In this document: piece by piece, positions 8,295 to 16,195 of the stretch
How positions within the stretch are numbered: position 1 is the stretch's first letter
Layout of the letters: every line of letters begins with the position of its first letter
Source of the DNA: Clostridiaceae bacterium UBA6085
Lineage (GTDB): Bacteria; Bacillota; Clostridia; Clostridiales; Clostridiaceae
Assembly: GCA_002428605.1 (NCBI GenBank)
Contig: DIXH01000102.1
Span: 10,392-35,090, forward strand
Direction of reading: 5' to 3'
Length of the DNA: 24,699 nucleotides
Position numbers and translations under genes: made by a program
The notes under the pieces: generated by a model
Databases searched by the model: none
Told to the model about the DNA's origin: nothing
Seen by the model: only the letters and a program-made list of their open reading frames with translations

Positions 8295-9568
8295 GCGGTA
8301 AGGATATTCTGATAAGAGGACTGGCAAGCCTTGCGACACCATTGGGAAGCACTCCCAAAGGAGGCATTGAGCAGGGACGTATAGTCGAGATGATAAAGCC
8401 GGCAGTAATACTCAGCAAAGGCAAGATATCAAGGGTCCTGGATGAGTCTGAAGCGAAGACACTGGACATTGGAGAATATGAAATCATAGATGGAACAGGC
8501 ATGACTCTTCTTCCGGGATTTGTGGACCCCCACACCCACCTTGTCTTCGGAGGCACCAGGGAAGAGGAATTCTCCATGAGGCTGAGAGGTGAGAGCTACA
8601 TGGAGATCATGAGGAAGGGCGGAGGAATAGCATCAAGCGTGGCAAGGACCAGGGAGGCAGGCTTTGAGGAGCTTCTGGAAGCTACAAGGAAAAGGCTGAT
8701 GGGAATGGCTTCTCACGGCATAACTACGGTTGAGGCGAAGAGCGGCTATGGTCTGGACAAGGAAACCGAGCTCAAGCAGCTGAGGGTTGCAAAGAAGCTG
8801 AGTGAAGAAGGAAATGTTGAGATCGTCTCCACATTCATGGGGGCACATTCGGTACCACCGGAGTATAAGGGCAGGGAATCACAATTCCTTGATATGCTCA
8901 TAAGGGAGATTCTCCCGACAATAAAGGAAGAAGGACTTGCCGAGTTCTGCGACATCTTCTGTGAGAAAGGGGTATTCTCGGTTGAAGACTCAAGGGAATA
9001 CCTGAAGAAATGCAGGGATATGGGCTTCAGGCTGAAGATCCATGCTGACGAGATGAGTGACCTTGGCGGAGCGGCACTTGCGGCAGAGATTGGAGCGGTA
9101 AGCGCTGACCACCTGCTTAAGGCCTCTGAAGCAGGACTCAGGGCAATGAAGGAAGCGGGTGTGATACCCGTGCTTCTCCCGCTGACAGCCTTTTCCCTCA
9201 AGGAAGAGTATGCGGACGGGCGGAGGATCATAGACATGGGACTTCCGGTATCATTAGGCACTGACTTCAATCCCGGAAGCTCCTATTCATATTCGGTTCC
9301 GCTAATGGCGGCACTTGCATGCCTTAAGATGGGCCTCACTCCTGAAGAGATGCTCACTGCTATTACACTGAACAGCGCATGTGCAATCGGAAGAGGAGAG
9401 AAGAAGGGTACCATAGAGGCAGGCAAGGATGCAGACCTGGTACTTATTGACGCACCTTCCTACAGGTTTTTGCCATACCATTTCGGCGTGAACCAGGTGG
9501 CGATGACGGTCAAGGCAGGTTACGTAATATACACAAGGAGCGACGACAGATGGAAACATATGATGTAG
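8291..9568 (+). CDS. hutI: Imidazolonepropionase
   Basis: A 425-residue amidohydrolase-superfamily metalloenzyme that hydrolyses 4-imidazolone-5-propionate to N-formiminoglutamate, the third step of histidine breakdown. The metal site reads HTH (His81, His83), His251 in KIHADE, His274 in SADHLL and Asp325 in GTDFNPGS. Family-specific stretches include FGGTREEEF and VEAKSGYGL. The length is slightly above the usual 405-420. The ATG at 8291 forms an ATGA overlap with the ftcD stop, so translation is coupled. Its 3' end overlaps the next gene by 19 nt. Order of use in the pathway is hutU, hutI, ftcD, while the gene order is hutU, ftcD, hutI. Confidence 0.96.
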   Translation: MSGKDILIRGLASLATPLGSTPKGGIEQGRIVEMIKPAVILSKGKISRVLDESEAKTLDIGEYEIIDGTGMTLLPGFVDPHTHLVFGGTREEEFSMRLRGESYMEIMRKGGGIASSVARTREAGFEELLEATRKRLMGMASHGITTVEAKSGYGLDKETELKQLRVAKKLSEEGNVEIVSTFMGAHSVPPEYKGRESQFLDMLIREILPTIKEEGLAEFCDIFCEKGVFSVEDSREYLKKCRDMGFRLKIHADEMSDLGGAALAAEIGAVSADHLLKASEAGLRAMKEAGVIPVLLPLTAFSLKEEYADGRRIIDMGLPVSLGTDFNPGSSYSYSVPLMAALACLKMGLTPEEMLTAITLNSACAIGRGEKKGTIEAGKDADLVLIDAPSYRFLPYHFGVNQVAMTVKAGYVIYTRSDDRWKHMM

Positions 9569-10470
9569 CGGTTATCGGCGGTGGAGCGGCAGGAATGTCA
9601 GCTGCTGTGGCTGCAAGGGAAAAGGGAGCCTCAAGGGTTCTTATATTGGAGAGGGATGATGTCCTCGGTGGAGTGCTCAACGAGCTGATAGAGCCGCTTA
9701 CAGGCTGGGACGGAGGACTAACAGGCGTAGAGCTTGCGGACAGCATGGCCGGAAGGACCGGAGTCAGGAAGGTCATCGTGAAGACGGGGACCCTTGTGCT
9801 ATCAGTCACAAAGGACAGGCAAATCAAGTACGTCAACGGAGTCGAAGGTGTCAGGGAAGTTGAGGCTAAAGCGATAGTATTCGCGACTGGTGCAAGGGAG
9901 CGCCCAAGAGGAATCCTCAACATCAGCTCAAAGCGTTCAGCGGGAATAATGAGCGTCGGCTCCGCGAGGAAGCTCATTGTGAACGATGGCTTCCTGCCTG
10001 GCAAGAACGTCGTCATATACGGCGGAGACAGGAACGGCATATACCTGGCACGGATGCTGGTGGTTGAGGGAGCGCGCAGGGTTACCCTCGTTGAGCCGGG
10101 GAAAGCCTTCAAGAACTGGGATGATAGCATGGACAGGCTCATAAAGTATCCGGGTGTAGAAGTAAAGCTTGGTGCAAGGATACTTGAGATATCCGAAAAC
10201 GGAAGGATTACAGCTGTAAAGATAAGGACAAGCACACCGGAGGAGATGACCGAGGTCATCGAATGCGATGCACTTCTGCTTTCTGTAGGGCTTGACCCTT
10301 CGAGAAGGCTCTTCAAGAGGTTCAGGAGAAACCTGGACGAAATGGGTATGTATACAGCAGGGAACGCGGAAGAGGTATCCTACGACTGCAGGACGGCCAT
10401 GGAAAGAGGGTCAGAAGCAGGAGCCGAAGCGGCAGCATATGCAGCAGGGACGTTGCAGATAGAACAATAA
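9550..10470 (+). CDS. Short FAD-dependent oxidoreductase at the end of the hut operon
   Basis: A 306-residue flavoprotein of the pyridine-nucleotide-disulfide oxidoreductase fold, resembling the FAD subunits found beside GlpA-type and sarcosine-oxidase-type dehydrogenases. FAD motifs are VIGGGAAGMSAA (8-19) and ATGARERPRG (112-121). Near the end is LLLSVGLDP, then YTAGNAEE. Relatives known to me are about 410 residues, so this one is about 100 residues short, and the second dinucleotide motif reads YGGDRNG instead of GxGxxG, so NAD(P)H binding may be altered. AAGGAG lies 9 nt before the ATG, inside hutI. The 19-nt overlap with hutI and the shared terminator make it a true operon member, but no step in the standard pathway needs it. 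Substrate unknown. Confidence 0.75.
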   Translation: METYDVAVIGGGAAGMSAAVAAREKGASRVLILERDDVLGGVLNELIEPLTGWDGGLTGVELADSMAGRTGVRKVIVKTGTLVLSVTKDRQIKYVNGVEGVREVEAKAIVFATGARERPRGILNISSKRSAGIMSVGSARKLIVNDGFLPGKNVVIYGGDRNGIYLARMLVVEGARRVTLVEPGKAFKNWDDSMDRLIKYPGVEVKLGARILEISENGRITAVKIRTSTPEEMTEVIECDALLLSVGLDPSRRLFKRFRRNLDEMGMYTAGNAEEVSYDCRTAMERGSEAGAEAAAYAAGTLQIEQ

Positions 10471-10478
10471 ATTTGAAC

Positions 10479-10516
10479 AAGGGGCTTCAGCTGGAAAGGG
10501 CTGAAGCCCCTTTTAT
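10479..10516 (+). terminator. Strong terminator of the hut operon
   Basis: GGGGCTTCAGC (10481-10491) pairs perfectly with GCTGAAGCCCC (10500-10510), extended by A-T pairs, with an 8-nt loop, then TTTT. Confidence 0.92.
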
Positions 10517-10619
10517 CGTGGCACAGCAGCAAATCGTATTTAGATAATTGCATCAAATGTAAATGAAGTTACACACTATTGAATAAATGATGAAATTCAT
10601 TGGCATTCAGATGGTTTCC

Positions 10620-10647
10620 TTGAATCAGAATATTATAGTGCTATAAT
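10620..10647 (+). promoter_or_regulatory. Promoter of the proline-iminopeptidase-type gene
   Basis: TTGAAT (10620-10625), 16-nt spacer, perfect TATAAT (10642-10647). The 10513-10619 stretch before it is AT-rich and I see no gene in it. Confidence 0.75.
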
Positions 10648-10709
10648 TGAGATGGAAAATGGTGATATACATTATCATCAAAATGGATAACCTAAAGGAG
10701 GGAATCATT

Positions 10710-11567
10710 TTGGAGGAAGGCTATATCAGCGTTGGTGGAAAGAACATTTGGTACTGCGCATATGGTAAGGAAAAGGAAGGGACACCTGTCCTGTTTGTTC
10801 ACGGCGGACCGGGATTTAGCACTATCACAGATGGCATACGGGAGCTTTCGGAGGACAGACCGGTATATTTTTATGACCAGCTTGGCAGCATGAGATCAGA
10901 CAGGGCGGATAGCAGCGATACATACACAGTCGGCTACTTTGTCGGTGAACTGGATGAGGTGAGAAAGTCTTTGGGACTTGACAAGGTGATCCTTATGGGT
11001 CATTCGTGGGGTGGAGGACTCGTTGCAGCATATATGCTGGACAGGAATCCTGAAGGAGTAAGTTCACTGGTCCTGGTTTCTCCATTCCTCAGCGCGCCGC
11101 TGTTCGAGGAGGATACACAAAGGAATTTCGACAGGCTTCCTGAAGAGTTCAGGAAAACCATCGAGACATATGACAGGGAAGGGAACTACGGACAGGAGTA
11201 TCAGATGGCCATGGTTGAATATTACAAGGCATACATGTGCCTGCAGAGGCCGTTCCCGGGAGTCCTGATGCAGGCGTTCGGGACCATGAATGAAGAAGTA
11301 TACGGAAAGCTATGGGGTCCAAGCGAGCTTAAACTTGTTGGGACTCTCAGGGACTTCGACCTGCTGCCAGAGCTAGGAAACCTCAATCTGCCGGTACTGA
11401 TAGTCGGCGGGGACAATGACGAGGTTGGTGTTGAGGGAATGAGGGCATTCCAGCTTGCCATACCGAATGCAAGGCTCGCAGTGATCCCAGGTGCAGCACA
11501 CATGAACTATCTGGATCAGCCGGAGCTCTTCAGGACTGTGGTAGGTAAATTCATCAGGGAATTCTGA
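10710..11567 (+). CDS. Alpha/beta hydrolase, proline iminopeptidase family (peptidase S33)
   Basis: A 285-residue cytoplasmic hydrolase that probably removes N-terminal proline (or a similar residue) from short peptides. The oxyanion motif HGGPGF (31-36), the nucleophile elbow GHSWGG with Ser99, an acid in GGDNDE (Asp237 likely) and His264 in GAAHMNY complete the triad. YFYDQLGS matches the DQxGxG region of prolyl aminopeptidases. The start is the TTG at 10710, because AAAGGAGGG sits 7 nt upstream. In-frame codons further upstream, from 10647, overlap the -10 box. It is preceded by its own promoter and followed by a terminator, so it is monocistronic. A general esterase or amidase activity is the alternative. 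Confidence 0.85.
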   Translation: MEEGYISVGGKNIWYCAYGKEKEGTPVLFVHGGPGFSTITDGIRELSEDRPVYFYDQLGSMRSDRADSSDTYTVGYFVGELDEVRKSLGLDKVILMGHSWGGGLVAAYMLDRNPEGVSSLVLVSPFLSAPLFEEDTQRNFDRLPEEFRKTIETYDREGNYGQEYQMAMVEYYKAYMCLQRPFPGVLMQAFGTMNEEVYGKLWGPSELKLVGTLRDFDLLPELGNLNLPVLIVGGDNDEVGVEGMRAFQLAIPNARLAVIPGAAHMNYLDQPELFRTVVGKFIREF

Positions 11568-11598
11568 AGAGGTGACATAAAAGGCATATTGCAAAATT

Positions 11599-11624
11599 AA
11601 GGGGAGCCTCGCAGGCACCCCTTT
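11599..11624. terminator. Terminator between convergent genes
   Basis: AAGGGG-A-GCCT and AGGC-A-CCCCTT form a stem with one A-A mismatch and a 3-nt loop. Short T-rich flanks on both strands suggest it serves both the iminopeptidase gene and the convergent RusA-like gene. Confidence 0.7.
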
Positions 11625-11665
11625 AAAAATGACTCAAATAATTTAGTTCAATTGTTGTCTATACG

Positions 11666-12295
11666 TTACAGCAGCTTGTTGAAGCAGCCCCTGCAGATTA
11701 TTGTCCTTCCGGAGTCGGCACTAATGAAGTCATGGCCGGAAATTGGCTTCTTGCATACTGAGCAGCTGTTGCTTCCAATGGTCACATCCGATTTCTTCAC
11801 TGGCTTCGGCTTTGTCCTCATCTCGCCCTTCTTGTTTGATGCAAGCTCATAGGACTTCCTGGGAAGAGGAGTCTCCCTCTTGAGGACCTGGTAGGTAAGG
11901 TTGAACTCGCTGTCTCCGAAGAGCTCCAGCTCGAACCTGGGATTCTCCTTGTCATAGTATTCCTCGATGACAAGCCTTGTTATCTGGGCATCGTTGATGA
12001 TAAGTCCTGACTTTTCAATGCCGTCAAATATGCTCTTTGTAATGTTGTTGGTATCAGGATGCCTCTTCTCGCTCTTGTAGTATACCTTGAGGATAGCGAT
12101 AAGGGCTTCGTCAAGGACAAGTCCGGGATTCTGAGCCATTGCAGTGAAGGCTATCTCCTGCTCGTAGTTGGCGTACCTGTCGTGGTATTTGCCGGAATTC
12201 ATGGGCAGGAAGGAGCGGCCTTCCTTATTTATAAGCTTGAAGTTTGATTTGGTTATAGGTGTTCCCTTAACCACTACCTTGGCATAGCTTGTCAT
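11666..12295 (-). CDS. RusA-like Holliday junction resolvase with C-terminal zinc-finger-like tail
   Basis: A 209-residue protein whose residues 1-140 match the RusA family of crossover-junction endonucleases, metal-dependent enzymes that cut four-way DNA junctions. The core reads HPDTNN (79-84), then DG (91-92) and NDAQI (101-105). In E. coli RusA the metal site uses three Asp. Asp81 and Asp102 fit two of them, but the residue aligned with the third is Asn83. Residues 141-175 form a basic linker. Residues 178-204 hold CSVC and CRGC, a four-Cys arrangement that probably binds zinc and may help DNA binding. A GGGGAG ribosome binding site precedes the ATG at 12295. No phage genes are nearby, which is unusual because RusA is mostly phage-borne. 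It shares a divergent intergenic region with tsaD. Confidence 0.82.
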   Translation of the reverse strand: MTSYAKVVVKGTPITKSNFKLINKEGRSFLPMNSGKYHDRYANYEQEIAFTAMAQNPGLVLDEALIAILKVYYKSEKRHPDTNNITKSIFDGIEKSGLIINDAQITRLVIEEYYDKENPRFELELFGDSEFNLTYQVLKRETPLPRKSYELASNKKGEMRTKPKPVKKSDVTIGSNSCSVCKKPISGHDFISADSGRTIICRGCFNKLL

Positions 12296-12338
12296 AGCAT
12301 CTCCCCGGATTGTGCATCCTGTGCGTATTCAAAAATGA

Positions 12339-12367
12339 ATCTTATTAAAGTTTTAAAGCGATGTTAA
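12339..12367 (-). promoter_or_regulatory. Promoter of the RusA-like gene
   Basis: Read on the minus strand: TTAACA (12367-12362), 17-nt spacer, TAAGAT (12344-12339). It lies back to back with the tsaD promoter. Confidence 0.7.
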
Positions 12368-12373
12368 GCTTGA

Positions 12374-12402
12374 TTGTTTAAAATATTAGTTCAGGCTATA
12401 AT
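12374..12402 (+). promoter_or_regulatory. Promoter of tsaD
   Basis: TTGTTT (12374-12379), 17-nt spacer, perfect TATAAT (12397-12402), about 48 nt before the tsaD start. Its -35 lies only 7 nt from that of the divergent RusA-like gene, so the two promoters could compete for polymerase. Confidence 0.75.
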
Positions 12403-12449
12403 ATTATAGGCCAATGAAAAAAATAATTCAACCGATGAGGTTAACATAG

Positions 12450-13469
12450 ATGAAAGATATATTAATACTAGCTATAGAGTCGAGCTGCGACGAGACCGCT
12501 GCGAGCGTAGTGCGCAACGGCAGGGACGTGCTTTCGAATATAATATCGTCACAGATCATGGAACACAGGAAGTTTGGTGGAGTAGTACCTGAGGTTGCTT
12601 CCAGGAAGCATGTGGAGAATGTCTCCTGGGTTGTGGATGAGGCATTGAAGGAAGCTGGAGTCAAGGCATCTGACCTTGATGCCGTTGCAGTTACCTACGG
12701 TCCGGGGCTGGTTGGAGCACTCCTTGTGGGTCTCCAGTTCGCAAAGGGATTCGCTTTCTCTCTTGGTAAGCCACTCATAGGAGTAAACCACATAGAGGGG
12801 CATATCGCCGCCAACTACATAGAACACAAGGACCTGGTTCCCCCATTCGTATCCCTTGTTGTTTCAGGGGGGCATACCTTCATAGTCCACGTCAAGGATT
12901 ACGGAGATTTCGAGGTATTGGGAGAGACCAGGGACGATGCGGCTGGAGAGGCCTTCGACAAGGTCGCAAGGGCACTTTCACTGAACTATCCCGGAGGTCC
13001 GGAGATTGACAGGGTGGCAAGGCTTGGAAATCCAGATGCCATAAAATTCCCCAAGGCGAATTTCCATGAGGATACTTTAGATTTTTCCTTCAGCGGGCTT
13101 AAGAGCGCTGTTCTAAATTATCTTAACTCTGCAAAGCAGAAGGGCATTGAAATAAGCGTTCCTGACGTTGCCGCATCATTTCAGAAGGCTGTTGTTTCTG
13201 TACTGACTGAAAATGTGATTGCGACGATCAGAGACAGGAAGCTTGACAAGATAGCGATAGCAGGAGGCGTGGCATCGAATACTTCTTTGCGCGAAAGCCT
13301 TACCAAGGCTGCAGAAAAGCTTGGAGCAAAGGTCCTCTTTCCATCGACCATCCTATGCACGGACAACGCTGCCATGATAGCGAGCGCTGCTTATTTCGAG
13401 CACATAAGCGGAAAAGAATCCCTCATGTCACTTAATGCCAAGCCAGGTCTTACCCTGGGAGCGAGGTAG
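12450..13469 (+). CDS. tsaD: tRNA threonylcarbamoyladenosine (t6A) synthase subunit TsaD
   Basis: A 339-residue member of the Kae1/YgjD family, which transfers threonylcarbamoyl from the AMP adduct to A37 of ANN-decoding tRNAs, normally with TsaB and TsaE. The N-terminal AIESSCDETAASV (8-20), the metal-binding NHIEGHIAANY with His114 and His118, the glycine-rich VSGGHT segment and the C-terminal CTDNAAMIA with the third metal ligand Asp are all present. The length is normal (about 335-345). The start at 12450 has GAGGTT upstream. tsaB and tsaE are not adjacent here. A pseudohydrolase-like membrane protein follows 4 nt after the stop, so the two are co-transcribed. Confidence 0.97.
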   Translation: MKDILILAIESSCDETAASVVRNGRDVLSNIISSQIMEHRKFGGVVPEVASRKHVENVSWVVDEALKEAGVKASDLDAVAVTYGPGLVGALLVGLQFAKGFAFSLGKPLIGVNHIEGHIAANYIEHKDLVPPFVSLVVSGGHTFIVHVKDYGDFEVLGETRDDAAGEAFDKVARALSLNYPGGPEIDRVARLGNPDAIKFPKANFHEDTLDFSFSGLKSAVLNYLNSAKQKGIEISVPDVAASFQKAVVSVLTENVIATIRDRKLDKIAIAGGVASNTSLRESLTKAAEKLGAKVLFPSTILCTDNAAMIASAAYFEHISGKESLMSLNAKPGLTLGAR

Positions 13470-13473
13470 AGGG

Positions 13474-14466
13474 ATGAAACATATAGAGAATTCTAACAGT
13501 CTCCACAGGTTCAAGAAGACGAAGATCGTCAACAAGGCCAACATCATAAGGGCCTCAGTTCTTTTCGTAGTAGCCCTGTTCATATTCGGGTATATGTATG
13601 AAGCCGGCGAGGCAAGGAAATATGTTGGCGCAGCTCCTGGAAAGAGCATAACCGTAAACGGCATAGGTTATAACTATGAAGCGACCGCAGGCAAGGGCTA
13701 CAAGATAATAGTGGCCGGAGCTGCAGGCGAGTCAATGCTGAGCAGAAAGGCCCTTACTGAGGCATTTGGTGAAGACCATAAGCTGTTCTTCTTCGACAGG
13801 CCGGGATATGGCTCTACGGACGGAGACGCCAAGTCACCCAAGAAGCTTGCAGAAGACCTCCATTTCATGTTCAGGAAGTTCGGATGGACATCAGGCTACA
13901 TTCTTATAGGTGAGGAGTTCGGGAGCCTTGTGATGCAGGAGTTCATCAACATGTATCCCGACGAGGTCCTTGGAGCCATAATGATCAATCCTGTGGGTCC
14001 GGCTTTAGGTTCGGAGACCATGGATACCTACATAGAAGATTCAAGGGAAGGAATGGAAGAGATAAGGACACTCGGTACCTTCGGAATACCCAGGATCCTC
14101 AGCAATGCAGGTGTGGCAAGGTTCAACAGGGAGGTAGACATCGACTCGGATGCCGACCTGGATTTCTACTCGAACCTGTGGCTTACGAATGCACACCTGA
14201 AGGCTTTCGAAGCGGAGCTTTCTGAAATGGCTGCACTTGAAGCCATTGAAACGGTGGATGGTGCACTCGGAGTGAGGCCTGTATACCTAATGACGACAAA
14301 CAGGCATCTTCAGGATATGAGGCAGTCGGAGGTACTTTCATATTCATCCGACCAGGAGACAGTGATAGTCAGTGACAGCGTAAAGGAAATACTCCTTGAA
14401 AGGTCCGAAGATGTAATTTCAACACTCAACGGACTTATGAAGAAGCTGAAAAGGATTGACCTGTAA
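13474..14466 (+). CDS. Membrane-anchored alpha/beta-hydrolase-fold protein without catalytic serine
   Basis: A 330-residue protein with one N-terminal membrane segment (about residues 24-42, preceded by basic residues, so type II topology is likely) and an extracellular alpha/beta-hydrolase domain. FFDRPGYGSTDG (106-117) is the classic strand-4 region of the fold. At the nucleophile elbow the expected GxSxG reads G-E-E-F-G (146-150), with Glu148 (codon GAG at 13915-13917) in place of Ser. In the C-terminal part I also see no His at the usual triad position. The fold is therefore kept, but ordinary serine hydrolase chemistry is unlikely. The ATG at 13474 is chosen for its GAGGTAGAGGG ribosome binding site, 4 nt after the tsaD stop. 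The upstream ATG at 13435 lies within tsaD. A long hairpin follows. Confidence 0.8.
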   Translation: MKHIENSNSLHRFKKTKIVNKANIIRASVLFVVALFIFGYMYEAGEARKYVGAAPGKSITVNGIGYNYEATAGKGYKIIVAGAAGESMLSRKALTEAFGEDHKLFFFDRPGYGSTDGDAKSPKKLAEDLHFMFRKFGWTSGYILIGEEFGSLVMQEFINMYPDEVLGAIMINPVGPALGSETMDTYIEDSREGMEEIRTLGTFGIPRILSNAGVARFNREVDIDSDADLDFYSNLWLTNAHLKAFEAELSEMAALEAIETVDGALGVRPVYLMTTNRHLQDMRQSEVLSYSSDQETVIVSDSVKEILLERSEDVISTLNGLMKKLKRIDL

Positions 14467-14502
14467 ATCGGTCATTCAATTGATCATATGTTCAGATGCT
14501 TT

Positions 14503-14544
14503 AACGGGCTATCCACGCTGCAAGCCATGCGTGGGTAGCCCGTT
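14503..14544 (+). terminator. Terminator-like hairpin after the tsaD operon
   Basis: AACGGGCTATCCACGC (14503-14518) pairs with GCGTGGGTAGCCCGTT (14529-14544) over 16 bp with one wobble and a 10-nt loop. The T-run after it is weak (TTATTCTG), so termination may be incomplete. Confidence 0.7.
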
Positions 14545-14648
14545 ATTCTGGATGCTTAGAATGCAGGATGGCGAGTGGATTTGCGGCGAAATATCCTCGC
14601 AATCAGCTTAAACCTGAACACAGCAAAGAATTTTGGAGCGTCACGAAA

Positions 14649-14677
14649 TTGTAACATTGATGGCTTATCATTAGAGT
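14649..14677 (+). promoter_or_regulatory. Candidate promoter of the HtrA-type protease gene
   Basis: TTGTAA (14649-14654), 17-nt spacer, TAGAGT (14672-14677). The start point would fall near 14684, which fits translation from 14708 and excludes the in-frame ATG at 14678. The 14545-14648 stretch before it holds no gene that I can see. Confidence 0.5.
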
Positions 14678-14707
14678 ATGAAAAATCATACAGGAGGTTT
14701 CAAAAAG

Positions 14708-16090
14708 ATGGATGAAGAGAAAGACAGGATCATCGGGAATGAAATCCCGGAAGATATAGAGGATACTGCAGAATTTGAAAAGGTTCCGGACGCAAACTTT
14801 GAACTTGAACCGGAGCCATTGATTGAGGCCGGACCTGAGGTCAGTGAGGAATCTGTTTCTGAAGCCCCCACCGCACCTTGGGAAAGAAGGAAGTACGTTC
14901 CGCCTGCACAGGAAGAAAGGCCGACAAGGCAGCCGGAGTTCCGGGTCAGGGGAGGGAGCTATCCTCCTGAGCCGCAGAGGAAAGGAATTGGAGCAATGAC
15001 AGCGATTGCCATAGCTCTTGTCTTCACTCTGCTGGGAACGGCACTTGGTATCCACAGTGCATATAACATACTGCCTGGAACGGCACTGTTTGAAAACAGC
15101 AGGCTCGGTAAGCTGATCGCGGAATCCCAGACGAAGACTGAATATATTGCAACGCCTGTGGTTGCAACAGACGGGCTTACGATACCTGAAATTGTAGACA
15201 TGGTAAAGCCTGCAGTTGTAACTGTAACCTCACAGGTACCGGTAGGGGCAAGCTTCTTCAATCCTCAGGGAGGAACGGAGGAAGTCATAGGAACTGGGTT
15301 CATCCTTAACGAGGAGGGCTATATCGCCACAAACTATCATGTTGTGGAAGGATCTGTCGAGCTGAAGGTAATACTATATACGGGAGAAGTGGTAGATGCT
15401 TCAGTAATCAACTATGATGCGCTTGCAGACCTTGCAGTCATAAGGATAACAGGCGACATTGAAGTGCCTGGTGTCGTTAAGCTTGGAAATTCAGATGCCA
15501 TGAGAGTTGGAGAGACGGTTGTCACAATCGGCAACCCCCTCGGCAAGGAGTTCGCAGGGACTGTAACAGCAGGAGTGGTCTCGGCGCTTGACAGGACCAT
15601 AAGCATCGGGAACTCATCATACCAGTATATCCAGATAGATGCTGCGATAAATGGAGGAAACTCAGGCGGACCGCTTATAAATGGAAATGGAGAGGTCGTA
15701 GGAATAAACTCTGCGAAGATCTCTGACTCGACCGTCGAAGGAATTGGCTTTGCCATACCGATAAACGACCTTAAGTCGAAGCTTGACGTGCTTTCACAGA
15801 AGGCTCTCTATGTAGGCATAGCAGGCAGGGAGATCAATGCTGCGACAGCACAGCAGAGGAACATGCCCGAAGGCATACTTATACTTGAAATTCAGGATGG
15901 CAGCCCCGCTGAAGAAAGCGAGCTTGAGATCAACGATGTCATAACTGAATTTGAAGGCAAGGCAGTCAAGACAGTGTCAGAGCTTAATACCCTAAGGGAC
16001 ACCAAGAAAGCCGGAGACCAGGTAACGTTCAAGGTGTACAGGAATGGAGAATATGTCCAGGTCCAGGTAACTCTCAGGGAAAGGCCATAG
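14708..16090 (+). CDS. htrA: HtrA/DegP-type membrane-anchored serine protease with PDZ domain
   Basis: A 460-residue envelope quality-control protease that degrades misfolded or damaged secreted proteins. Residues 1-92 are an acidic, Pro/Glu-rich cytoplasmic region, and residues 94-116 are a membrane anchor. The trypsin-like domain follows with His211 (TNYHVVEG), Asp241 (DALADLAVI) and Ser319 (GGNSGGPL), all intact. A single PDZ domain covers roughly 367-457 and includes DGSPAEESELEINDVI. This is the layout of Gram-positive HtrA/YkdA/YvtA proteins. The start at 14708 follows AGGAGG at 10 nt. The gene has its own promoter and terminator. In other Firmicutes such genes are controlled by CssRS-type systems; no such site is visible here. 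Confidence 0.95.
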   Translation: MDEEKDRIIGNEIPEDIEDTAEFEKVPDANFELEPEPLIEAGPEVSEESVSEAPTAPWERRKYVPPAQEERPTRQPEFRVRGGSYPPEPQRKGIGAMTAIAIALVFTLLGTALGIHSAYNILPGTALFENSRLGKLIAESQTKTEYIATPVVATDGLTIPEIVDMVKPAVVTVTSQVPVGASFFNPQGGTEEVIGTGFILNEEGYIATNYHVVEGSVELKVILYTGEVVDASVINYDALADLAVIRITGDIEVPGVVKLGNSDAMRVGETVVTIGNPLGKEFAGTVTAGVVSALDRTISIGNSSYQYIQIDAAINGGNSGGPLINGNGEVVGINSAKISDSTVEGIGFAIPINDLKSKLDVLSQKALYVGIAGREINAATAQQRNMPEGILILEIQDGSPAEESELEINDVITEFEGKAVKTVSELNTLRDTKKAGDQVTFKVYRNGEYVQVQVTLRERP

Positions 16091-16109
16091 CAATAGAAAA
16101 TGGAGCAAC

Positions 16110-16144
16110 AAGACGCCGCATGCAAAGAGTATGCGGCGTCTTTT
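16110..16144 (+). terminator. Strong terminator after htrA
   Basis: AAGACGCCGCAT (16110-16121) and ATGCGGCGTCTT (16131-16142) pair perfectly over 12 bp with a 9-nt loop, then end in TTTT. On the opposite strand it could also end the macrodomain transcript. Confidence 0.92.
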
Positions 16145-16195
16145 ATGAGACTGGATAAAGAATTGATGACCTGAAAAATCATCAACTTTACCCTG

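Noticed and set aside
10647..10709. Upstream TTG start of the iminopeptidase-type gene
   Set aside because: It overlaps the TATAAT box; the TTG at 10710 follows AAAGGAGGG.
14571..14600. Imperfect hairpin (GCGA..GGAT/ATCC.TCGC) upstream of the htrA promoter
   Set aside because: Short broken stem upstream of the likely start point; no riboswitch or small-RNA signature seen.
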